Shown here in pieces: positions 32,974 to 42,980 of a stretch of 64,000 nucleotides of DNA. Under the pieces are notes generated by a model, which worked only from the letters and a program-made list of their open reading frames with translations, ran no database searches and had not been told where the DNA came from. The first letter of the stretch is position 1; every line of letters starts with the position of its first letter. Source of the stretch: Hymenobacter aquaticus (GTDB lineage: Bacteria; Bacteroidota; Bacteroidia; Cytophagales; Hymenobacteraceae); assembly GCF_004765605.1 (NCBI RefSeq), contig NZ_SRLC01000001.1, positions 868,001-932,000 of the forward strand. Reading direction: 5' to 3'. A program made the translations under genes and the position numbers.

Positions 32974-33951
32974 CTAACCGTGGGCTTCTTCCAGAATGCT
33001 TTCCACCCAGCTTTTGCCCCAGTCTTCCAGCTCCTGCGCGCTCCAGAGCTGGGGGTAGAAAATGCGCTTCTGGAACTTGGGAGGCAGGTATTTCTTCCAG
33101 TTGGTGCCGCCCGTGGCGGCCAGGGCCGTCGGGTCGCGCTCCAGGTAGCGGACCGCCGACTTAAAGTGCATCAGCGGCCAGTTGATGTTCACGTTGGTGT
33201 CCAGTAGCTTGAGCTGGCGCAGCAGGCGGGGGTGCTGCTGGTCTTCCGCGCTCAGGTGCTGCACCACGGTCCACACGTTGCGGTCCTGGTACTGGGCCGC
33301 GTGCTGGCTGAGCTGCTGGGTGTACTTCTCCTCGAACTGAATCAAAGTCAGGGCTTTGACCCCGGTTTCCTCGATGGTGGCCCCGGCTTTCCAGTAGATG
33401 CAGCCCATCAGCTCGTCGTGGGCGGCGGCCTCGCCCAGCAGGCGGCGCTTTTCCTTGTTGAGCAGGTTGTCGAGCGAGGTAGAGGCAATTTCAATCATGC
33501 GGTACTGCACGCTCTGAAAGCCCGAAGCGGGCATCAGGGCCATGCGAAACTGCAGAAACTGGCTTTTGTCCATGCCGTCGACCATCACGTCGAACGAGTC
33601 AATCAGGTTCTCGAAGTAGCGGTTGATGCGGCCCAGGCGCAAGACCAGCTCGCCCACGGTGGGCTCCCGGAGCTGCCCGATCTGCTCGTACTCGCAGAGG
33701 CAGAGCTTGAAGTAGAGCTCCGTAATCTGGTGGTACATGATAAAAATCCGCTCGTCGGGAATCTGGGTGAGGGGGCGCTGCAACGAGAGCAGCGTGTCCA
33801 GCTCGATGTAGTCCCAGTAATTGACGTAATCGGCGTGGTAAAGGCCTTCGAGGTAGCCGGCGAGGTCTTGGCCGTCGGCCGCGTACTTCTGCTGCAAACG
33901 GCGCAGCTGTTCGAGCACGGCGGGCGAAAATTCGTCCTGTGGCAGAGACAT
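32974..33951 (-). CDS. kynA: Tryptophan 2,3-dioxygenase
   Basis: A 325-residue cytoplasmic heme enzyme from ATG 33951 that opens the indole ring of L-Trp to N-formylkynurenine, the first step of the kynurenine pathway. Motifs include HADYVNYWDYIELDTLLSLQ, then DERIFIMYHQITELYFKL (the substrate/heme pocket YxHxxxELxFK), RINRYFENLIDSFDVM, FLQFRMALMPASGFQSVQYR, and near the end NWPLMHFKSAVRYLERDP with ATGGTNWKKYLPP, which supplies the proximal His and the substrate-carboxylate Thr/Gly loop. The frame is open 19 codons upstream, but MSLPQDEFSP is the natural start. No other kynurenine-pathway gene is adjacent. Confidence 0.9.
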   Translation of the reverse strand: MSLPQDEFSPAVLEQLRRLQQKYAADGQDLAGYLEGLYHADYVNYWDYIELDTLLSLQRPLTQIPDERIFIMYHQITELYFKLCLCEYEQIGQLREPTVGELVLRLGRINRYFENLIDSFDVMVDGMDKSQFLQFRMALMPASGFQSVQYRMIEIASTSLDNLLNKEKRRLLGEAAAHDELMGCIYWKAGATIEETGVKALTLIQFEEKYTQQLSQHAAQYQDRNVWTVVQHLSAEDQQHPRLLRQLKLLDTNVNINWPLMHFKSAVRYLERDPTALAATGGTNWKKYLPPKFQKRIFYPQLWSAQELEDWGKSWVESILEEAHG

Positions 33952-34153
33952 TGGGTGGATGGTTGGAGGCGGGAGAGAAAAGCCGTTTGGGTGGAAACGG
34001 AAGCACAAGGAACGAAAAAGCCGCCGAATCTGCCAGTTGCAGGCAACCCTAGGCCCGCCACAACCATCTACTGAGCGAAACCGGGCCGGGCTCTTACGTA
34101 ACCCCGGCCCGTTTGGTTGGTATCCCGCCCAAAACCCCTACTTTTAGCCCACT

Positions 34154-34834
34154 ATGGCCGAAAAGAGCAGTATTTTTGACATGATTGGGCCGGTGATGAT
34201 CGGGCCCAGCAGTTCGCATACGGCGGGGGTAGTGCGCATTGCCGGCGCCGCCATCCGCATTCTGGGCTCGTTGCCCACGCATGCCACCATTACGTTCTAC
34301 AACTCCTTTGCCCGCACCTACGAAGGCCACGGCTCCGACCGCGCCATCGTGGCCGGCCTGCTGGGCATGGCCACCGACGACAAGCGCATCCGCGACGCCT
34401 TCGAGCACGCCCGGGAGGCGGGCCTGCAGTACACGTTCCAGAGCGTGGGCAACGCCTCGACCATGCACCCCAACACCATCCGCCTGCAGCTGCGCGACGA
34501 GCGCACCGGCCACAGCGTGGAGGTCATCGGCCAGAGCCGCGGGGGCGGGGTTATCCGCATCGTGGAGGTCGACGGGTTTCCGTCCGATTTCTCGGCTTCC
34601 CTGCACACGCTCATCGTCGACGCCGACGACCGGACCGGCTCCATTGCCTTCATTGCCAGCGTTATTGCCCACGACGACTGCAACATCGCCACCATGTTCG
34701 TTTCGCGCAAGGGCAAAAACGACGCGGCCCGGCAGTTCATCGAAATGGATTCGGGCATCAAGCAAATCACCCTGGAGTACCTGCGGCAGCTGAGCTGGGT
34801 ACACCGCGTCACTTATATTCCTAATATTGAATAA
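34154..34834 (+). CDS. sdaAB: L-serine dehydratase, iron-sulfur type, beta subunit
   Basis: A 226-residue beta chain of the Fe-S L-serine deaminase, which converts L-Ser to pyruvate and ammonia. The signature SIFDMIGPVMIGPSSSHTAG covers residues 6-25, GHGSDRAIVAGLLGM is near 58, and a C-terminal ACT-like domain (LHTLIVDADDRTGSIAFIAS, IATMFVSRKGK) occupies about residues 148-222. The catalytic alpha chain (SdaAA) with the cluster cysteines is not next to it and must be elsewhere. It is divergent from the Trp dioxygenase gene, so two amino-acid catabolic genes share a promoter region. Confidence 0.9.
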   Translation: MAEKSSIFDMIGPVMIGPSSSHTAGVVRIAGAAIRILGSLPTHATITFYNSFARTYEGHGSDRAIVAGLLGMATDDKRIRDAFEHAREAGLQYTFQSVGNASTMHPNTIRLQLRDERTGHSVEVIGQSRGGGVIRIVEVDGFPSDFSASLHTLIVDADDRTGSIAFIASVIAHDDCNIATMFVSRKGKNDAARQFIEMDSGIKQITLEYLRQLSWVHRVTYIPNIE

Positions 34835-34872
34835 TTAAATTCCGGTCGTAGCTTTCCGCGGCCCTCTTCGCT

Positions 34873-36414
34873 ATGAAAACACCTCGTACCCCGTTTTTGC
34901 GCCGGCTAGCCACCACCAGCGCCGGTGCCCTGCTGCTGAGCGCGGCCGGGCTGCCCGCCCTGGCCCAAACGGCCCCGCCCGCCCAGCCCCCGGCCGGCAC
35001 GCTGCCCGCCGCCGCTCCCAGCGGCCCCTACACCCTGCAGCGCGCCATCGACGTGGCCCTGCAAAACAACCTGACCATCCGCCAGCAGCAGCTCACGGTC
35101 GAGAATACCGACGCGGTGCTGCGCCAGAGCCGGGCGGCCTTGCTGCCCTCGGCCAATGCCAGCGCCACCCAGAGCTGGAACTACGGCACCAACGTGGACC
35201 CGCTGACCTTTCAGTTTCAGGACCAGACCACCCGGAACAACAACTTTTCGCTGGCCTCCCAGGTCACGCTGTTTTCGGGCTTCCAGCTGCGCAACACCAT
35301 CAAGCGCAACCAGCTCGACTACCAGGCCGGCCTGAGCGACATTGAGAAGTCGCGCAACGACATATCCCTGAACGTGGCCTCGTCGTTTCTGCAGCTGGTG
35401 CTGGCCCAGGAAATCGTGCGGGCCAACGAGGCGCGCGTCAACAGCAGCCAGCAGCAGGTGGCCCGTACCCAGAAGCTGCTCAAAGCTGGCAGCGTGGCCG
35501 AAAGCAACCTGCTCGACAGCCAGGCCCAGCTGGCCTCCGACGAGCTCAACGTCATTACGGCCCAAAACCAGGTGGCTTTCTACAAGCTCCAGCTGGCCCA
35601 GCTCTTGAACCTGGCCACGCCCACGGGCTTCGAAATTGACGTGCCCGCCCTGCCCGACCCCGACGAGGAGGTCCGGTTCGTAGCCAACCCCGACGGCACG
35701 TACCAGACGGCCCTGGGGCTGATGCCCGAAATCAAGGCGGCCGACCTGCGGGTGCAAAGCTCGCTGCGCACCGTGGAAGTGGCCCGCGGTGCCTTTTACC
35801 CGCGCCTGACCTTCGGCGGAAGCCTTTTCTCGGGCTATTCTTCCTCGCGGACTACCCCGGTGTTTACCGGGGAGCTGGAAGAGGCCGGGCAGTTTCCGCT
35901 GTTCACGGTCGATCCGATAACCCAAATCCGGACGCCGGTGCCCAACACCTACGCGGTGGCCTTTCAGCCGGGCTACAAAAGTCTGCCCGACGGCTTCATC
36001 AACCAGCTTAAAAATAACTACGGCAAGCAGCTGCAGTTTTCCCTCAGCGTGCCGATTCTCAACGGCTTCCAGGTGCGCACCAACGTGCAGCGCTCCGAAA
36101 TCGGGGTAAAGCAGAGTGAGCTGCGGGCCGAGCAGACCCGCCTGGAGCTGCGCCAGAGCATTCAGCAGGCCTACGCCGACGCCGTGGCGGCCCAGCGGCG
36201 CTACTCGGCGGCCAAGCGCCAGACCGAAGCCCTGAGCACGGCCTACCGCAACGCCGAAATCCGCTTCAACAACGGCCTGCTCAACGGCACGGACTTCAAC
36301 ATCGCCAAAAACAACCTCTACGGGGCCGAATCGAGCATGATTCAGGCCAAATACGAGTTCATCTTCCGGCGCAAAGTGCTGGATTTCTACGAAGGCCGTG
36401 GTCTGGGTTTGTAA
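34873..36414 (+). CDS. TolC-family outer-membrane efflux protein
   Basis: A 513-residue protein with signal peptide TSAGALLLSAAGLPALAQ. Two OEP repeats are visible: the first begins YTLQRAIDVALQNNLTIRQQ (about residue 53), and each contains long coiled-coil helices (VNSSQQQVARTQKLLKAGSV, ELRQSIQQAYADAVAAQRRY, YRNAEIRFNNGLLNGTDFNI). It forms a trimeric channel-tunnel in the outer membrane for type I or tripartite efflux. The adaptor gene follows 108 bp downstream, separated by a strong terminator. No ATPase or RND pump gene is adjacent. Confidence 0.9.
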   Translation: MKTPRTPFLRRLATTSAGALLLSAAGLPALAQTAPPAQPPAGTLPAAAPSGPYTLQRAIDVALQNNLTIRQQQLTVENTDAVLRQSRAALLPSANASATQSWNYGTNVDPLTFQFQDQTTRNNNFSLASQVTLFSGFQLRNTIKRNQLDYQAGLSDIEKSRNDISLNVASSFLQLVLAQEIVRANEARVNSSQQQVARTQKLLKAGSVAESNLLDSQAQLASDELNVITAQNQVAFYKLQLAQLLNLATPTGFEIDVPALPDPDEEVRFVANPDGTYQTALGLMPEIKAADLRVQSSLRTVEVARGAFYPRLTFGGSLFSGYSSSRTTPVFTGELEEAGQFPLFTVDPITQIRTPVPNTYAVAFQPGYKSLPDGFINQLKNNYGKQLQFSLSVPILNGFQVRTNVQRSEIGVKQSELRAEQTRLELRQSIQQAYADAVAAQRRYSAAKRQTEALSTAYRNAEIRFNNGLLNGTDFNIAKNNLYGAESSMIQAKYEFIFRRKVLDFYEGRGLGL

Positions 36415-36432
36415 TCTGATTGTATCCTGACC

Positions 36433-36480
36433 AGAAGCCAGTAGCCCGGAAATTTCAGCCGGGCTACTGGCTTCTTCCTT
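36433..36480 (+). terminator. Strong terminator between the efflux protein and adaptor genes
   Basis: A perfect 17-bp stem (AGAAGCCAGTAGCCCGG, 36433-36449, with 36459-36475, 9-base loop) is followed by a T-run extending past 36480. It should uncouple the two genes or set a lower level for the adaptor. Confidence 0.88.
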
Positions 36481-36522
36481 TTTTTGCCCCAACTTTCCGC
36501 CGATTCGCCTCCTGATTTACAC

Positions 36523-37905
36523 ATGAAAAATAACCGCTTACTGTACATTCTTCTCGCCCTCGTCGTGGTGATGATCGGCGGCTTTATGTTTGCCAAAAAG
36601 AAGGGCTGGGTGGGCCAGCCGGCCGGCACCGAGGTCATGACGGCCAAGGCCGCGCCTACAACCATCGTGGAGAAGGTCAGCGCCTCGGGCAAGATTCAGC
36701 CCGAAACCGAAGTGAAAATCTCGCCCGACGTGTCCGGCGAAATCATTGAGCTGTATGTAGCCGAGGGCGACTCGGTGAAGAAGGGCCAGCTGCTGCTGCG
36801 CATCCGCCCCGACAACTACCAGGCGATGGTGAACGTGCAGTCGGCCACGGTGGGCACCCAGCGCGCCAACGTGGGCCAGACCCAGGCCCGGTTGCAGCAG
36901 CTCATCGCCTCGGCCAAGCAAACCGAGCTGACCTACCGCCGCAACGCCTCGCTCTACAAGCAGAAGGTGATTTCGCAGGCCGACTACGAAGCCAGCAAAG
37001 CCGCCTACGACGCCTCGCAGGAGGAAATCAACTCGGCCCGCCAGAGCATCCGGGCGGCCCAGAGCAACGTGCAGAGCGCCCAGGCCAGCCTGGAGGAAGC
37101 CCGCAAAAACCTGAACAAAACCACCATTTACGCGCCCGTGAGCGGCACGGTGAGCAAGCTCAACGTGGAGAAAGGCGAGCGGGTAGTCGGTACGTCGCAG
37201 ATGGCCGGTACCGAAATCATGCGCATCGCCAACCTCAACTCGATGGAAGTGCGGGTGAACGTGAATGAAAACGACATCATCAACGTGCACCTCGGCGACT
37301 CGGCCGACGTGGAAGTGGACAGCTACGCCAGCAAGGACGAGAAGTTCCGGGGCCTGGTGACCAGCATTGCCAACACGGCCAAGGACGCGCTGACGGCCGA
37401 AGCCGTTACCGAGTTCGAGGTGCGCATCCGCCTCTTGCCCGAGTCGTACCGCCACCTGGTGCGCACGGTGCAGGGCCGCACCGTGGTGCCGTTCCGCCCC
37501 GGCATGACGGCCTCCGTCGACGTCATTACCGACCGGAAAAGCAACGTGCTGAGCGTGCCCCTGGCCGCCGTCACGACCCGCTCCGACAGCACCCTGGCCC
37601 AGAACAAGCCCGCGGAAAAAGGCGCGGCGGTGCCGGTCAGCAACAAGCCCGCGCCCAAAACCGAAATTCAGGAAGTCGTCTTCGTGGTGCGCAACGGCAA
37701 GGTGGTGCTGACGCCCGTGAAAACCGGCATCAGCGACTTCGCCAACATCGAAATCCGCAGCGGCCTGCAGGCCGGCGACGAGGTGGTGAGCGGGCCGTTC
37801 CGGACCGTGGCCAAAACCCTGAAGGATGGGGGCCAGGTGGTGGTGAAAGATGCCAAAACCATCAACAAGGCCGCCCTGAAGGAAGAGCCCGAAGAAGGCA
37901 AGTAA
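36523..37905 (+). CDS. HlyD/MacA-family periplasmic efflux adaptor
   Basis: A 460-residue membrane fusion protein from ATG 36523 (MKNNRLLYILLALVVVMIGG), N-terminally anchored by one TM helix. A biotinyl-lipoyl-like domain is split by a coiled-coil hairpin: the first half is VSGEIIELYVAEGDSVKKGQ, the hairpin runs about residues 100-210 (ANVGQTQARLQQLIASAKQ, YDASQEEINSARQSIRAAQ), and the second half is IYAPVSGTVSKLNVEKGERV. Beta-barrel and membrane-proximal domains follow. It links an inner-membrane pump (MacB-like ABC or RND) to TolC. The pump is not encoded next to it in this window, so the partner is unknown. Confidence 0.9.
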   Translation: MKNNRLLYILLALVVVMIGGFMFAKKKGWVGQPAGTEVMTAKAAPTTIVEKVSASGKIQPETEVKISPDVSGEIIELYVAEGDSVKKGQLLLRIRPDNYQAMVNVQSATVGTQRANVGQTQARLQQLIASAKQTELTYRRNASLYKQKVISQADYEASKAAYDASQEEINSARQSIRAAQSNVQSAQASLEEARKNLNKTTIYAPVSGTVSKLNVEKGERVVGTSQMAGTEIMRIANLNSMEVRVNVNENDIINVHLGDSADVEVDSYASKDEKFRGLVTSIANTAKDALTAEAVTEFEVRIRLLPESYRHLVRTVQGRTVVPFRPGMTASVDVITDRKSNVLSVPLAAVTTRSDSTLAQNKPAEKGAAVPVSNKPAPKTEIQEVVFVVRNGKVVLTPVKTGISDFANIEIRSGLQAGDEVVSGPFRTVAKTLKDGGQVVVKDAKTINKAALKEEPEEGK

Positions 37906-38057
37906 GCGGCCCGGGGCGGCTAATGCCAACGGGCGCGTGCCAAACGCTAACAGTCGCGTTTTCGGTTAGTTGGGAGGCTGGGAGCAGGTACTGCTTCCGG
38001 CCTCTCATTTTTTTTGCCTAAACTCGGCTCCCTGACTCCCTCAATTCCCATTCCCCG

Positions 38058-39047
38058 GTGGACAAAATAGCCATGATTGGCGGCGGCTCCTGGGCCACCG
38101 CGCTTACCAAGATACTTTCCGAAAACGGGGCCCGCGTGGGCTGGTGGATGCGCAGCAAAGACGACGTGCAGCACCTCTTGCGCACCCGCCACAACCCGCG
38201 CTACCTGTCCTCCGTGGCCTTCGACCTGAGCCGCGTATTTCCCTCCACCGACCTGAAGGAAACGGTGGAAGAAGCCGACTGGCTGGTGCTGGCCGTGCCC
38301 GCCGCCTTCGTGCAGAGCACCCTGGAAAAGCTGGACCGGGACATGCTCAAGAACAAGCGCGTGATTTCGGCCATCAAGGGTATGGTGCCCAGCAAAAACG
38401 TGCTGGTGACCGACTACGTGGCCGAGCGGTTTCGGCTGCCCCACGAGCGGATCGGGGTGGTGGCCGGGCCGTGCCACGCCGAGGAAGTGGCCCTGGAAAA
38501 GCAAAGCTACCTCACCATCGGCTCGCCCAGCCTGGAGCTGGCCGAGAACTTCAGCCTGCTCTTGCGCAACCGCTTCGTGAAGGCCTACCCCATGGAGGAC
38601 CTCGACGGCATCGAGTACTTTGCCGTGATGAAAAACATCATTGCCCTGACCTGCGGCATTGCCCACGGCCTGGGCTACGGCGACAATTTCCAGGCGGTGC
38701 TGGTCAGCAACGCGGTGCAGGAGATGCGCCGCTTCGTGCACGCCATGAACCCCCAGCCGCGCGATTTGTCGGCCTCGGCCTACCTCGGTGATTTGCTGGT
38801 GACGGCCTACTCGCAGTTTTCGCGCAACCGCACCTTCGGCAACATGATTGGCCGCGGCTACTCGGTGAAGTCGGCGCAGATGGAGATGAACATGGTGGCC
38901 GAGGGCTACTACGCCGTCAAGAGCATCCATGAGCTGAACAAGAAGCTCGGCGTGCACATGCCCATTACCTCAGCGGCCTACCACGTGCTCTACGAGAAGA
39001 TTTCGCCGGCCGTGGAGATTGAGCTATTGAAGGAGAAGTTTAGGTAG
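38058..39047 (+). CDS. gpsA: NAD(P)-dependent glycerol-3-phosphate dehydrogenase
   Basis: A 329-residue cytoplasmic enzyme that reduces dihydroxyacetone phosphate to sn-glycerol-3-phosphate for phospholipid synthesis. It starts at GTG 38058. The Rossmann loop is IGGGSWATALTKILSENG (residues 7-24). NPRYL, LVLAVPAAFVQ, AIKGM, AGPCHAEEVAL, the catalytic-Lys segment YFAVMKNIIALTCGIAHGLG and the C-terminal SRNRTFGNMIGRGYS are all present. AGPCHAEE replaces the common AGPSFAEE, a variant seen in Bacteroidota. Length is normal. Confidence 0.93.
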   Translation: MDKIAMIGGGSWATALTKILSENGARVGWWMRSKDDVQHLLRTRHNPRYLSSVAFDLSRVFPSTDLKETVEEADWLVLAVPAAFVQSTLEKLDRDMLKNKRVISAIKGMVPSKNVLVTDYVAERFRLPHERIGVVAGPCHAEEVALEKQSYLTIGSPSLELAENFSLLLRNRFVKAYPMEDLDGIEYFAVMKNIIALTCGIAHGLGYGDNFQAVLVSNAVQEMRRFVHAMNPQPRDLSASAYLGDLLVTAYSQFSRNRTFGNMIGRGYSVKSAQMEMNMVAEGYYAVKSIHELNKKLGVHMPITSAAYHVLYEKISPAVEIELLKEKFR

Positions 39048-39122
39048 TGGCTGCTAAGCGGATGCTGGCAAGCAATAAGCACAACCATAATCCGCGGTGA
39101 AACCTGCTGCCCTGATTAACGC

Positions 39123-39554
39123 TTATTGAGGCCACTGATAGTCCAAGTACTCGTATTGTTCTTGGGCCAAGTCGTACAACTCAATTCGATGGCGTAGCTG
39201 TTGAGCCGCCAGAATAGCCGAAGCATGTTGACAGATCTGGTATAAGCTTCGGCTAGATGCTGCATCCGCGCTGATCAAAAAACCATTTTCCACTCTCTCA
39301 AAGGTCATGTTTGAGTCTTCGTCCTCTAGAAGCAGGTGTTGACTTTCCGGGTAGTGAACCGATCCTCTAATTCGGCTGACGGGAAAATACTGCTGCAACA
39401 TAGCTAGGCCGAGCCGGGTATCCACTTCACCATAAGCCCGATAACAGTCTTCCATTGCTTCGGCCGCGTAGAATTGAGCAGTAGGCCGCCGCCAAATTAC
39501 GGGTATAATGCGGCCTGCGGCTCTCTTTCCCGTATCAACATCCTCGTAAACCAA
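39123..39554 (-). CDS. Hypothetical protein, lower G+C than neighbours
   Basis: A 143-residue open frame that I do not recognise. The only available start in the long form is TTG 39554; an in-frame ATG at 39455 would give a 110-residue version. The upstream part (DVDTGKRAAGRIIPVIWRRP) looks like real coding sequence. The middle carries VHYPESQHLLLEDEDSNMTF and the C-terminus AILAAQQLRHRIELYDLAQE. No signal peptide or TM segment. Codon use is more AT-rich than in flanking genes, suggesting acquisition. It is divergent from the DUF4259 gene with only 14 bases between starts if the TTG is used. Confidence 0.55.
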   Translation of the reverse strand: MVYEDVDTGKRAAGRIIPVIWRRPTAQFYAAEAMEDCYRAYGEVDTRLGLAMLQQYFPVSRIRGSVHYPESQHLLLEDEDSNMTFERVENGFLISADAASSRSLYQICQHASAILAAQQLRHRIELYDLAQEQYEYLDYQWPQ

Positions 39555-39568
39555 CCAAAACTGAAACT

Positions 39569-39964
39569 ATGGGCACCTGGGGCTACTACAACTTCGACAA
39601 CGACGCGGCGGCCGACTTCGCCGAGGATTTCCGCGACAACCACTCCGAGGCCGTGCTCTACGAGGCCCTGGCCACCGCCGCCGAGGAAGAAGGCGCCCTG
39701 GAAGCCAATGAGGCCAGTGAGGCCCTGGCCGCCGCCGAAATCGTGGCTGCCATCCTGGGCAAGCCCGCCCGCGAGTTTCCCGTCGACCTGATTCCGGTGA
39801 TTGTAAAGTTGGACGCGGCCGAAAGTGAGGATCTGCGCGAGCTGGCCACGGCCGCGGTAGAGGCCATCCTGCAGAAGTCGGAGCTACAGGAGCAGTGGGC
39901 CAGCAAGGATGACTACGCTAACTGGCAGCAGCTGCAGCACGAGCTGCTGGAGCGCCTCAAGTAG
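39569..39964 (+). CDS. DUF4259 domain protein
   Basis: A 131-residue acidic cytoplasmic protein. The N-terminal MGTWGYYNFDNDAAADFAED is the hallmark of DUF4259 (MGxWGxxxFDNDxAxDF). The remainder is helical (ASEALAAAEIVAAILGKPA, LATAAVEAILQKSELQEQW). The function of this family is not known; members often sit near mobile or defence genes, but nothing here proves such a link. It is followed two bases later by a small membrane protein gene, so the two are co-transcribed. Confidence 0.85.
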   Translation: MGTWGYYNFDNDAAADFAEDFRDNHSEAVLYEALATAAEEEGALEANEASEALAAAEIVAAILGKPAREFPVDLIPVIVKLDAAESEDLRELATAAVEAILQKSELQEQWASKDDYANWQQLQHELLERLK

Positions 39965-39965
39965 C

Positions 39966-40394
39966 ATGCCCTGGCTGGTGCTGGCGCTACTCACGGCCTT
40001 GTGCCTGGCGCTCTATAACTTCTTTATCAAGCTGGCCGCCGACCATATCCCGGCCGCCGTGGGGGCCGTGGTGCTGCAGCTGGTAGCGGCGGCCCTGGGG
40101 GCGGTGTGGCTGCTGCGCCTGAAGCTGCAGGGCCAGCCGCTGCCCATTACCAACAAAGGGCTGCTGCTGGCGGCGCTGGCCGGGCTGGGCGTGGGCCTGG
40201 CCGAAATCCTGACCTTTGTGGTGTTCAGCCGGGGCGTGTCGTCGTCGGTGGGCACGCCCGTGATTGTGGGCGGCTCGGTGCTGCTCACGGCCGGGCTGGG
40301 GCTGGTAGTGCTGCGCGAGGCGCTGACGTGGCCGCAGGCGCTGGGCCTGGTCAGCATTGTGGTGGGCATCGTGCTGCTGGCCCGGGGCCACTGA
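39966..40394 (+). CDS. Small EamA/DMT-type transporter
   Basis: A 142-residue membrane protein from ATG 39966, immediately after the DUF4259 stop. About five hydrophobic helices are visible (LVLALLTALCLALYNFFIKL, VVLQLVAAALGAVWLL, LLLAALAGLGVGLAEIL, VIVGGSVLLTAGLGLVVL, ALGLVSIVVGIVLLA). The pattern is one EamA repeat, as in half-size drug/metabolite transporters that dimerise. The substrate is unknown. Longer upstream in-frame codons overlap the preceding gene and lack membrane character. Confidence 0.82.
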   Translation: MPWLVLALLTALCLALYNFFIKLAADHIPAAVGAVVLQLVAAALGAVWLLRLKLQGQPLPITNKGLLLAALAGLGVGLAEILTFVVFSRGVSSSVGTPVIVGGSVLLTAGLGLVVLREALTWPQALGLVSIVVGIVLLARGH

Positions 40395-40403
40395 CGAGCC
40401 CGG

Positions 40404-40838
40404 TTACTGGGTGGCTTCGGCCGGCTGGGGCTGGCTCATCACCTGCAGGCTGCGGTGCAGGGCCGCGCACAGGTGGCTGTGGTGGCAGGCCAGGTACGTG
40501 GCCAGCTGGGAGCCCCGGTAAATAAAAATCTTGGCGTCGGGGTACCACACCGGCGCGTCGTTGGGCGGGCAAAAGACCGTGAGAATCAGCTGGTAGCTGC
40601 CCCGGAAAGTGAGGCTGACGGATGCCCCGTGGTGCTCATTGTCCTGCCAGCCGCGCACCTGGCGCGGCGCCGAAGCCAGCAGCAACGGCAGGCACTCGCG
40701 CAACTGGTGCAGCGTGCGGGTCTGGCACTCGGCCGACAACGTGCCCACCAGCTCCATCTGCTTGGATAGCTCCGCCTGAATCTGCTGGCCCAGCTGCTCC
40801 TGGGCCCTGGCTTTCCTGAACCGTAACATTCTTTTCAT
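40404..40838 (-). CDS. Hypothetical protein
   Basis: A 144-residue protein from ATG 40838 (MKRMLRFRKARAQEQLGQQI) that I do not recognise. The N-terminal ~50 residues are helical and amphipathic. The C-terminal part alternates short strands (HHGASVSLTFRGSYQLILTV, WYPDAKIFIYRGSQLATYLA) and ends in a Cys/His-bearing helix (CHHSHLCAALHRSLQVM). No signal peptide or TM helix. It converges on the DMT gene with 9 bases between stop codons. The frame continues open for 103 codons upstream, but the sequence there looks non-coding. Confidence 0.6.
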   Translation of the reverse strand: MKRMLRFRKARAQEQLGQQIQAELSKQMELVGTLSAECQTRTLHQLRECLPLLLASAPRQVRGWQDNEHHGASVSLTFRGSYQLILTVFCPPNDAPVWYPDAKIFIYRGSQLATYLACHHSHLCAALHRSLQVMSQPQPAEATQ

Positions 40839-41218
40839 GTACTCCGCTGGCGTGGATCCGGCCCGGCCAGTCCGGCCGGGAAGTGGCCTCACAAAGTGAG
40901 AAGCGGGGTAAATCGTTCCTTCCCCCGCATTTTTTAGCCGGGTGCCCTTGCTGTCCTGTCCTTCGGGGGCTGCCGAGACAAGGTGTAAAATTTGGCGGTA
41001 CGAACGGCGGAAGGCGGCAAAAGCCTTGCTGTTGAGCTTGTTAAGTCCGCTTGGCCCCGACCAGCTCATAGTAAACAACTTAGGCCCGGCCGGGAGCCCG
41101 CCAAACTGGTCGGTAGGCCTGGCGTTGGCGGTTTGAACGCCGCCCAAACGGGCTCCGGCGGTTAAACATCGTCGTTCTTTTTTGGTATTTTACTACTTCC
41201 AATCCATCCTAAAAACCA
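40839..41218. other. Intergenic region upstream of catalase
   Basis: A 380-bp divergent gap. It contains a small GC hairpin (CCCGGCC/GGCCGGG near 40863-40881) and otherwise nothing I can assign. An OxyR- or PerR-type palindrome for the catalase gene was not recognised. Confidence 0.4.
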
Positions 41219-42913
<1,695 letters not shown>

Positions 42914-42926
42914 CGCTCCGCGTAAG

Positions 42927-42973
42927 GCACAAAAAAGGCGGCCCTCGCACTGCGGGGGCCGCCTTTTTTGTGC
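42927..42973. terminator. Bidirectional terminator between catalase and the S74 fibre operon
   Basis: A 23-bp arm (42927-42949) pairs with 42951-42973 with one mismatch; A6 and T6 runs flank the GC stem, so it works for both converging transcripts. It marks the 3' end of the ~15-kb minus-strand operon. Confidence 0.9.
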
Positions 42974-42980
42974 GCTGCTT

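Noticed and set aside
39909..39965. Earlier start for the DMT transporter inside DUF4259
   Set aside because: The extra residues are polar Ser/Cys-rich shadow of the DUF4259 gene; ATG 39966 begins the first TM helix.
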